NCBI GenBank assembly: GCA_021014325.1
Contig: JAJGQC010000720.1
Span: 7,501 to 71,500, forward strand
Length of the DNA stretch: 64,000 bases
Direction of reading: 5' to 3'
DNA from: Plazaster borealis
Taxonomy: Eukaryota > Echinodermata > Asteroidea > Forcipulatida > Labidiasteridae
Shown here: positions 53,601 through 64,000 of the stretch, piece by piece
Layout: every line of letters begins with the position of its first letter
Numbering within the stretch: the first letter of the stretch is position 1
The notes under the pieces: model-generated
What the model was told of the DNA's origin: nothing
Seen by the model: the letters and a program-made list of their open reading frames with translations, nothing else
Databases searched by the model: none
Translations under genes and position numbers: made by a program

Positions 53601-54900
53601 CGCAATTAAGTTCGGAACTTCCAGTGTTTTTACTACCATAGGTTTTTGGCTAATGAGCCAAACACCTAATAACAATGCATTATAATGCACCATCTTTCTA
53701 GATCTAGTGTACAAGACCCTATTCCGAGGCGCATAACCAAAAACAAACAAACATATAAGCAACGAAAGAGGGAACATAGATAACAATAGGTTTTAATAGG
53801 CCATAACCATGGCCGGAAGTAACTCCCACATGCCACGTGCATGTGTCCAAGTCCCTTTTCGCAATTAAGTTTGTAATCTTCGCACAACCTTATCCTTACC
53901 AAAACGCTGACACCAACCTAATCCTAACCCTTACCCAATCATAACCCCAACCCTAAACCTAACTTTAACCATGGCCGGCAGTAAGTCCCACATGCCACGT
54001 GCATGGAACTTCCTGTGTTTTTACTACCATTGGATTGCGCTATCTCAAGTGGTAGGGTCGAAGCGATGAAACTCTTCCTTGATTGCAGACGGGGGGTTAC
54101 TGGTGGGTGGTCAAACAGAGATGAGCTGCTGCTGGAATGGCTGCCTTGACCGTTCTGCCTGACTGGCAACAGCGAAATCTGCAAGAGAAGGTTCAGGGAG
54201 AAGAAGAAGAGGCAAAAAGCAAAACAAAAAAACTTAACGATAACAATAGGTTTTCGGCTGATGAGCCGAACACCTAATAATAATGCATTTATAATGCGCC
54301 ATCTATCTAGATCTAGTGTACAAGACCCTATTCCGAGGCGCAGAACCAAAAAAACAAAACATATAAGCAACAAAAGAGAAATATAGAATACAAAGACAAT
54401 TATACAATGAATAATAATGAAAGTGGTGTGGATGATAACAACAGGTTTTCGGCTGATGAGCCGAACACCTAATAATAATGCATTTATAATGCGCCATCTA
54501 TCTAGATCTAGTGTACAAGACCCTATTCCGAGGAGCCATTTATCTAGATCTAGTGTACAAGACCCTATTCTGAGGCGCAGAACCAAAAAAACAAAACATA
54601 TAAGCAACAAAAGAGAAATATAGATTACAAAGACAATTATACAATGAATAATAATAATAATGAAAGTGGTGCGGAAGATAACAATAGGTTTTTGGCTGAT
54701 GGGCCGAACACCTAATAATAATGCATTTATAATGCGCCTTCTATCTAGATCTAGTGTACAAAACCCTATTCCGAGGCGCAGAACCAAAAAAACAAAACAC
54801 ATAAGCAACAAAAGAGAAATATAGTACACAAAGACAATTATACAATGAATAATAATAATAATGAAAGTGGTGCGGATGGTAGATAATAATAATAATAATA
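50640..54900. repeat. Satellite-like array, right arm (14 landmark units)
   Basis: Reverse complement of the left array. CTAGATCTAG occurs 14 times between 50,746 and 54,750. The outer block (52,816-54,749) has 8, as in the left arm; the inner block (50,746-52,199) has 6 where the left arm (41,627-44,687) has 12. Confidence 0.95.
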
Positions 54901-57900
54901 ATAAAGACATTTGAAAAGCACCTAATGCAAAAGCCTCTAAGTACATTAAGTGAACAATAAAATATACAATAAGTGAAAGATACATTAGAAAAACAAGTAA
55001 GCAGATTACAAATAAGCAGCCTGGGTGTGCTACCCTGATGATGGCATTCCTGGTGTTTACTTTGGCCTTGGTGTTCATTATGTGAACCTTGTATGTCAGT
55101 GTGCGGCCAATGGTCACACGGAGGTAGACTGGATTATCGCAGTGGTTCAGGAGTACACCATCCCATCTGATGGTGAGATGTCTACCCGCATCCCTGTACC
55201 GCAGGTGGAAGGCAGTGACTTGGGTCTTGGCAGGGTTCGGGCGGAGTTGGTTGATGTGGTAGTAAGTGGTGAGGCCTCTTAAAGGCCCTGTACACTATTG
55301 GTAAGATCGAAAAACACAAACGTTCACAGATTCACACACAACTTACATGATTTAAAGTAAGTAATGGTTGAAAGGGTTCCTTAAAATATTTCTGCCTAAA
55401 ATGCTATCATTTCTGAGAAATGAGTAAAACAATAGTTTTTATCACGCGCGATAATTTGAAAAAACAAAACACACATAAGGTCTCTTTTCACTATTTTCTC
55501 GTGATCTCGATGACCAATTGATCTCAAACTTTTACAGGTTTGTTTGTTCATGCATATGTTGAATCACACAAAATGTGGACACTGATTTTGAGCTGTTACC
55601 AAACGTGTACAATACCTTTAATGAGGACATCAGGGTGTCTTCCACGTCACTAAATTCTCTGGATTGTGCCATTATGACGATGTCATCGGCGTAGATGAAG
55701 CTTCTGCGTGCCTTTCTGTTTGCAGAAAAATAAATTATTTATTTCAGTTTACAACACTATGGTCACCGTAGCATCACAGGGCAATACTTTGCTTAGAATA
55801 TTAAAAATAAATATGAAAAAGACCCAGCACATTTACTCTGACACAAAATTAAAGAAAATCTAGAAATTTAGAGTTTGTAATACAAACTCTAGGTGTTTGG
55901 AAACGAATGTAGGCATATAAAAAGTAATGTACAATCATCACTTGATTTGTTTTTGTTAAAGATATTACACAGTGAGGTGTTGCTATTGAATTGAAAAACA
56001 CAAGACTGACAGATCTGGTCACGAGTTCACTGGCCCGACGGAAAAATCACTGGCCTCGGACCTGCGGTCCAGTGTATAATTCGAGCCCTGCACCAAATGT
56101 ACTTATTTATCAGCGCACACAGTTTTGATTGTTGCATTAATTCATTTATTTGACATTAGCGTTTGCATTTTTTGTTTATGGGAAACTAATATTGCAGTAA
56201 CAATACTCTTCTGATTTACTGACAAAGAATACAGTATTTGGAAGTTATTGAAAATGAAAAACTGGTTTCAGACGGAGTAAATTGACCAGGATATAATTGG
56301 TTGATAAAATGAATAAATGAAAACAAACACAATATTGTCTATCATAAAGGACAATTTATATTTAATGATAAGGGCTTTGTGATGCTCGTGGATAAACTGC
56401 TATATAAAAACTAGTTAATATTATTATTATAAGTTATTATTCTCATTTGAATTGGAAGTTGATAAAAAAAACCTCACCCAATATGTTAAGTCAAACAGCA
56501 GCCCATCTGCACTCAAACCATTGTAATGTGGTGTACATATCAGGTCTTGAATTCATAGCTAATACTGGAACATAACTGTTTTTGTTTTGTTGGTGGTTTT
56601 TTTTCCTTGTTTATACTTAATAGCAAAATTTTTAGGAAGAGGTTTGAATTAAAATATGGATAAGTAAATCTTTGATGAGTGTGATTGAAAAAAAACATTG
56701 GACTGCTGAACTTTTTTGTTTGTAAGGTACATGTAATACTGGCTAATTGTACTCACAGAGGCCTGTAGTCTGGGCCCAATTTCAGAGCTGCATAAGCAGA
56801 AAAACAGTGCTTAACAATTTTCTGTTAAGCAAACATGAGCAAGATACCAGTCGAAGAAAGTACAAGGGACAAGGTATTTTTGTTGGTAATTATGGTAAGC
56901 ATTATTTTGTTATACTTAGCTACATTTTGTGCTTAAAGGCATCGTACACGTTTGGTAATTACTCAAAATATATATTGGCATAAAAACTGACTTGGTAACG
57001 AGCAACAGAGAGCTGTTGATAGTATAAAACATTGGGAGAAACGACTCCCTCTGAAGTAACATAGTTTTTGAGAAAGAGGTAATTTCTCACTAAAATAATA
57101 AAAACTTCTTGCAAGAAGTTTTTATTCCTATCTGAAAGCACACAAATTTGTACAACAAGGGTGTTTTTCTTTCATCATTTTCTTGCAACTTTGATGACCA
57201 ATTGAGCCCAAATTTTCACAGGCTTATTATTTTGTGCATATATTGGGATACACCAAGTGAGAACACTGGTCTTTGACAATTTTCAAACGTGTTCAGTGCC
57301 TTTAAGTTGACGTCACATGACATTTGATGACTTCAGTAGAACCATACCTAACATTTTGGATGTTAAATTTCTCGGCTGTTTTAGAGACTAACAAAGAACA
57401 ACGCCAAATCAAGTTGCGTGAACAGACTTTGAACCTTGTGTGTAATTCAATGGAACGAGCAGCCGCCCATCGTTCAAAACTAACATAGCGCGTTGTGTGT
57501 GTATTCAGTGCAGTTCTTTTAATACGCGGATTAATTTTAGAGTGGGTCATTCGATACCGGATTTTTTGTGCAAATTAATACTAACGAAATGTTCAACTTA
57601 TATTTTGAACCGGAATTCAATTTCAATTTGAGCTATGAATTTTTCAAAAGTCTTACAATTGATTGTTAGCTAGATTTGCACGGACGGCTGTTTTGTTAGA
57701 GACTAACAAAGCGTAATGTCAAAATCAGGGTGCGCAAACCTTGAACAGGGACTAGACTTCAAGCATGTTTGATAGACTTTGAACGTTGCGGTTGATTCAA
57801 TGGAGCGAGCAGCCGCTCACCGTCTAACTGGCTTAGATCGCGTATTGTGTGTGTTTTCAATGCAGTTTTTCCCAGCGGTTTGACAGCCGGTCAATGTATA

Positions 57901-60900
57901 CCCGATTTCAACCATAAAACAAGGTCAAAAAGGTTACAACTCTGTGGACAAGTTTGAGAAGGCTTAAGAATCTACAACATGATGTAAACATTTCGAGTAA
58001 TGTGTATGTAAAAAGTATGAGTATTTCTTAAAGTATGAATTGTGAAGTTTTCAACTTCCGGTTCAAACCGGAAGTTGAAATTTAATATTTAAAAATATCT
58101 TAACTTCTGAACAACTCATTCGAGTTTTACAATCTATTTATCATTGGGAAAGTATGTAACAACTTTAGAAACGATATATACAGAATGTGACCCCAATTGA
58201 CCTTTACTTCCTGTTCAAACCAGAAGATGAAATTTAAAATTTCAAAAAAATCAGAACTCCTGAACCACACACTGGATTTTTATCATCTATACATCATCAG
58301 AAAGGGCTCCAAAGATTTAAGAAACGCTACCTGTGACCTCATTTGACCTTGACTTCCCGTTCAAACCGGAAGATGAAATTTAATACTTAAAAAATCATAA
58401 CTTGTTGACACCAAATCAGTCACTCATAATTTGATGACATTACTCTCGAACACCTTGTTTTTGTGATGTCACAAAAACTGAATCTCTAGTTATTAAACTT
58501 TGATCTACTGTATTTCAACACTTGATGACGTCACAACTACTTGATGTAGGTTTTCAAATGTTGCCCGTGTCTTGATCTATATCATATGCCCTTACTCTCG
58601 AACACCTTGACATTACTCTCGAACACCTTGTTTTTGTGATGTCACAAAAACTGAATCTCTAGTTATTAAACTTTGATCTACTGTATTTCAACACTTGATG
58701 ACGTCACAACTACTTGATGTAGGTTTTCAAATGTTGCCTTTCTCAAGCATCTGAAAGCACAAAATTCAATGCAAGGGTATCTTTTCTTTCACTATTTTCT
58801 TGCAACTTCGATGACCAATTGAGCCCAATTTTTCACATTTTTGTTATTTTCTGCATATGTTGGGATACACCAAGTGAGGATACTGGTCTTTGACAATTAC
58901 CAAAAGTATACCCTGCCCTTAAACAACAAGGCCCAATATTATAGAGCTGCTTAAGCTCAACAAGTAAGCACAACAAAATTGTGCTTACAAAATTAAAATC
59001 CACCAGCACAACCATTTGTGTCACATTATATCACCTGCAACTGCTAATGCTAATAACCCTCGTGATCTTCGGAGATAGTTTTACTTCCAGCCGTATAAGA
59101 GTAAATTACTGACCAATTGTTATTATGATTTTTACAATTATTCATGAGTATTTGACAGAAAAGACTATGTATTCAGATTATGGATACAAGTCGTAAATAA
59201 TGATGAAAAATCGAACGTAAGATTCACATTCAGAGAGTCCGTGCAAGGAAGCGTGTTTTATGGCGCACCAGCATGGGAGCTTCTTGAACGTAAACCTTGG
59301 GGCATATCCCGTACAGCCGCTGCCGTGTCTCGTGGGGCCAGAGACAAATCCAGGAAAGTGAACTTCCCAACTTGCTGATCTAGCTGTGAGCTTGGGGAGG
59401 GTGGGAGACAGACCATTATTGACGGTTTGAATTACGAGGGTCTTTAGTTGGTACAATATATGAAGACCACTTTTATGATAGTGACGTTGCAATCGTATTT
59501 ATTGAAAGTGATTTATTAGTTATTATCCCAGCACACAAGAAACTTTGTTAATTAACTAAATTTGTTTGCAAACTATCGAATTCCCATCCACAAACAACGG
59601 TGTCCTTGTTGTTTACGTTAGAAGCTAACTCCTAGTCTTAAGCTAACCCCCACAAATGACATCACATGGAAGCGCACCGCAAACGGCAGAAGTGTTTTTA
59701 GTTTTTCAAAACCTTGAGGTTGGGGCCTAATTTTGATTGATAATTACGAAAAATTCAGAAAACACATCAAAATTATAATTAAATGACAAACAAACACATT
59801 ATAAACAAGTTTGAATAGCATCTCCGTTCAAAAATTCTCGCTCAAGTAACTGTTTGAACTACCCATGTACTTAGACCGTAGTGTGTCAATGAAACCCGCA
59901 AAGGTTTTGGGGATGATGACGTCACCGATGACCTCATAATATTAAATCAATGTTTAATATTGAAAAAAATCATATGTGAAGAACCATAATTGCTACACAC
60001 AAGATCTTTGGACCGTGTGAAAGATGTTGTCACATGCTGTCCACAAATGAGCTACAAGAAGTGACAAGGGGAAAAAATCTCGGCATAAAAACGCAAGTTT
60101 CTTTTCGAAAACAAATGTCACCTCCTGGAGGTACATGGGCGTAGGGCCAAGGATCGGAGGAAGTCCAGAGTATTGGCACTATTAATGGGGCTAATCTTGG
60201 TGTATCCCAACATTTGCATAAAATAACAAGTCTGTGAAAATTTGGGCTCAATTGGTCATCGAAGTTGCAAGAAAATGACGAAAGAAAAAACACTTGTTTG
60301 TTGTACAAATTTGTGTGCTTTCAGATATAGGAATAAACTTCCTACAAGAAGTTTTTATTATTTTAGTGAGAAATTACCTCTTTCTCAAAAACTACGTTAC
60401 TTCAGATGGAGTCGTTTCTTACAATGTTATTTACTATCAACAGCTCTCCGTTGCTTTTTACCAAGTAAGTTTTTATGCTAATATTTGTTTTGAGTCATTA
60501 CTAAACGTGTACCATGTACGTTACCTTAAATCCATATTTTTAGCTCCATGAAATTGGGCCCAGGCACGATAAAAAGTGTATCCATTACAAACAGTTTTTA
60601 CTGTGATAGTCGCATTATATCATTTAGCGAGGTCGTCCAATCTGAGAGGGGCATGTACACGCGTGCTGACTTAGTACCATCACACACACACCACGTACGT
60701 TGTACACTTGGCATGACAACTCGAGCAGATCCCGGCAGAAAGGTTCATGAAAGGAGAAATTTGTATGGTCGAAGGTACGGGGGTATAGTTTCATCAATGC
60801 TAATAAATAACCAATCAAAACGAAGCTTATAAAATTCCGCATGCCATGGTCAGTGAGAATTTTACTCAGAGCGCAAGGGTATGCGTGCAGCGTTGTAGCC

Positions 60901-62897
60901 ACGCCGGTCGGCACTAGCTTCTGCCGATCGCCACACAGACAAAATGAACATCCTACCGACCGGCACGAAATGCAGCAAAAACTATATTAAAATGAACAGA
61001 AAACACCCCCAAACTACCACTTTAACGCAGCTGCATGTTCAGTTTGAACAAAAAATAAGGAAGACGAAAACAACGACATAAATAACCGGTAAATTTTGTG
61101 TAAAAAAAGAAGAAAAAAAGAAGAAGAAGCGAACCGCAACACTTTATGCCACCGATCGTGTACAAATCAAATACTTTGGAACGAACAGTCAATACCATAC
61201 CGTATGGACGCTGCCATGTGCTAGCAACGCTGCGCCGGCAATCGATGTACGATGGAAACCAGACCAATTCTATGAATTCACGTACACAATTGTGAGTCCG
61301 TTTACAGATCATAATACTTGACAAAACACGTACGTCCCGTGCACGACCAAACTCATGCAATATCGACTGCTAGATGGAAGACTTTACGTGTCTGCGCATG
61401 CTCGGAAAAGGGTTTTTCCCTTGACGCTGCAATAATCATCATCATTGGTGTGCGGACTAAACTTGTATCAGCTCCCCGCTCAAGTATTTAATCAGGTGTT
61501 TACATCAGGGTTCTCCACACGCGGTTTTGTCCGGATAAAATCGTCGTGCGCCCGGACAAAAAAATGTCGAAAAATACTTATGACGAACACAAACCACCAT
61601 TTCAATGCGCTAGTAGATCGATCTTTTGTAGTAATAGTATGCAGCGACTGGTACCCAGAAGTCAGCTATTTCGTAACGGCATTTTGCGTGCATTTTTCTC
61701 TGTGTCCCAGGGCATCCTGACTACATTTTTACTCGATGAAGGGAACCTTGTATCCAAGACTCAATAATTGAGTCAACCCCGCGCTATCATGAGAGATATT
61801 ATTATTGTACATTGTCCATCAGGTTGACATTGTCCATCAGGTTGACAATTCTTTGGACGTTGAAACAAACAGCGTGATATTAGGAGACCGATCAGAGAGT
61901 TAAAAAAAACAAAAAACGCAAATCTGAAACTCGCATTTCAAGTACATGTAGAAGCTATCGGGCAATCGTGCACAAAGTGGATGGATTTTTTAGTTCAGGA
62001 TCAGTGGTTTTGTTTGTGCTGAAATGATTTGCACAAAAATGTTTGCACGATCAGTCGATCTTGCAGGAATAGTTTGTGCAATTGCCGATCGTGCAGGAAT
62101 TTTGTGACCCTTATTAGGATCTATTAAACCTGGTGTGTTGACATCTGCTGGCTTTCTGGTCCTTGCTCTATGCTTATAGTTTTCTGCCTTTTCTATTTTT
62201 ACATTCGAGGCCTGGTATTTTGTAAGAGTTACCATAACACTTCCATTAATTTATTGTACTGGTACAGACAATACAATGTGTACTTTACTTGAATCACTGT
62301 CATGAAAATGAAAATAACAGATTTACGTACCTAAAAACGCCTTACAAAAATACATAATTTATGTCTCAGTTAACGCCTACAAATCCATTTTTAAAGCAGT
62401 AAAACCAAAAATTCCACCGGGCCCTTGAGCGGGCCCTGGACTACGCCGTGAAAACGCTCCGCTCGCTTTCACTCGCTATGCTCAATTTTAGTCGGCACTC
62501 AAAACTTTCTAGCTACAACCCTGTATGCGTGTGTTCTGTGTATGTGAACTGTGGATTTCTGTCACAATGGTGGAGATCAACATGAAAAATGCCGTTGCCA
62601 CACACGCAGCATACACGTGTAAATCCATGCAGGCTCAACGGCCGTCCGCGGAATCACAAGGTCCACTAATGACACAATGTGTACGAGGTACGGATCATTA
62701 GTAGCTTATTTGGCAAAAAATACCGGTATATCAATAAAATGTATTATCCTTTTGGAGAAGGTTGGTGTGCAATTGTTGATAGTTTTCTCAAAACGGTCAC
62801 AAGATCGTTGTAAATATGGGGGTGTGTGAGATCACTAGGGGAAAATTTATGAATGCTGTGTGTGTGGGTCGTTCTTGTACGCGTGTCCCCAACGGAA

Positions 62898-63679
62898 GTA
62901 GCCCCACTTATGTGGCCAACGATCCATGAATCCTTGGCCACACGTCCGGACCATCTTTTCTTCAGCTCGCGACCAAAAAAATTATGGCGCCTTTCCCACG
63001 GGTGGGTCGGCGATTTAAACCAACCAATTGTGTTCACCTAACTCTTAGCTTGCTTGTGGTGTTTTGGATATTGAAATAAATTACATTTTAAGAAGATATT
63101 TCAAACAATACCTTTTCAGCGTCCTCCAAATTACTTCCTCCGATGCCCCGATGTACACAGAGCGCGGCCATTTTGGAATGACAAAATTAAAATCATGACG
63201 TCGTCGGCCGGCCGGGCTGCGAATTAGTTTTTCCCAGCGCGGTAAAGGCTAAGATTAGCATACCTCGCTCCCATTGGTTGGGGTCCGCATGCAAAAGCAT
63301 TACAATATCAAATGGAGCAACTGCACAGAATCGCACCCACGTTGGGAAAAAAAATTCGCAGCTCGGCCGGCTGATGACGTCATGATTTTATTGTTGTCAT
63401 TCCAAAATGGCCGCGCTCTGTGTACATCGGGGCATCGGAGGAAGTAATTTGGAGGACGCTGAAAAGATATTGTTTGAAATATCTTCTTAAAATGTAATTT
63501 ATTTCAATATCCAAAACACCACAAGCAATAAGAGTTAGGCGAACACTTTTGGTTGGTGTAAATCGCCGACCCGCCCGTGGGAAGGGCGCCATAATTTGTT
63601 TTGTTGCGAGCTGAAGAAAAGATGGTCCGGACGTGTGGCCAAGGATTCATGGATCGTTGGCCACATAAGTGGGGCTACA
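62898..63679. mobile_element. Foldback element, right-arm copy
   Basis: Same element as 30122-30903 in reverse complement. Single-base differences from the left copy can be seen (for example an A/G change just outside it, near 63,710). Confidence 0.9.
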
Positions 63680-64000
63680 ACGGAAGATGCGACTTATCTG
63701 TTTGTAATGCCGCATCCTGAACAGAGCTGGAACAGAGGATTTTCTGCAAAGGGACTAAACCCTGTATTTCTTCCCAAATAATGTGTACGTGCATTACAGT
63801 CAGTCAGATTCAAGATAATGGAAAAGCATTCACGCACTTAATAACAATAACATCAATCAAACAACATGTGCGGTCTAGCCCAGATTGGACTCCGGTAAAT
63901 TTTGCGCTGCAAGCCAATTTATCCCCCTTATTTAGGTCAAATTACACTGAATTATATTCTTACCTATCGAGAAGGGTTTCCCAAATGTATACAGCCAGAA

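Larger units (their letters stand above)
47890..64000. repeat. Right arm of giant inverted repeat (16.1 kb, runs off the window)
   Basis: Mirror of 29801-47556, about 1.65 kb shorter because the satellite array has six fewer units. All elements listed for the left arm recur here in reverse: foldback 62898-63679, MITE family A at 60200-60525, 58740-58920, 56933-57305 and 55279-55621, RT fragments 55022-55278 and 55625-55720, the array 50640-54900, and the TIR element 48320-49020. Confidence 0.97.

Noticed and set aside
54240..54290. Hammerhead-ribozyme-like CTGATGAG...CGAA in the array complement
   Set aside because: Only two or three bases separate CTGATGA from GAA, leaving no stem II. The match comes from the ttcggct/agccgaa dyad, and many units carry ctaatgag instead.

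Overview
The window is eukaryotic, intron-rich and AT-rich, and crowded with short hairpin transposons. The clearest gene is an animal raptor (RPTOR). Together with the repeat landscape (TTAA-flanked MITEs, tRNA-headed SINEs, CR1/L2-like LINEs) this points to a marine invertebrate deuterostome. An echinoderm, possibly a sea star, is my best guess; this is inference. Coordinates of exons come from splice signals and reading-frame phase read by eye.

Layout. (1) About 2.25-14.5 kb, + strand: the last 14 recognisable coding exons (about 590 codons) of RPTOR, the mTORC1 scaffold, ending with its C-terminal WD40 propeller and stop codon. The introns carry MITEs, SINEs, a LINE tail and tandem repeats. 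A 12-bp minisatellite lies 400 bp past the stop. (2) About 19.3-20.1 kb, - strand: two pieces of an MRM2/FtsJ-type mitochondrial rRNA methyltransferase, convergent with RPTOR; its SAM-binding exon was not found. (3) 20.2-22.9 kb: a roughly 180-bp tandem repeat split by a dead CR1/L2-like LINE on the - strand. (4) 22.9-26.8 kb, - strand: the last three phase-consistent exons of a gene I do not recognise; between two of them a MITE carries a nested 1.9-kb LTR-like insertion. (5) 27.5-28.7 kb: a TIR-bounded, CpG-rich segment with promoter-like motifs.

(6) From 29,801 to the end of the window: a giant inverted duplication. The left arm (29,801-47,556) is repeated in reverse complement as the right arm (47,890-64,000) around a 333-bp spacer, at about 98-99% identity by eye. 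The right arm runs off the window. Each arm holds the same nested content: an 0.8-kb foldback element, several MITEs, a non-LTR reverse transcriptase broken by a MITE, and a large satellite-like array lying inside that reverse transcriptase. The arms differ mainly in array length: 20 versus 14 units by the CTAGATCTAG landmark, with the whole difference in one block (12 versus 6). This may be a real palindrome or two haplotypes wrongly joined head to head; the sequence alone cannot settle which.

No host protein-coding gene was recognised inside the palindrome. The longest ORFs there are read-throughs of the satellite array. The most unusual features are the palindrome with its asymmetric array, the LINE-derived array whose unit carries several palindromes, the nested transposon insertions, and a raptor exon junction that fits the protein only with a non-canonical splice donor.
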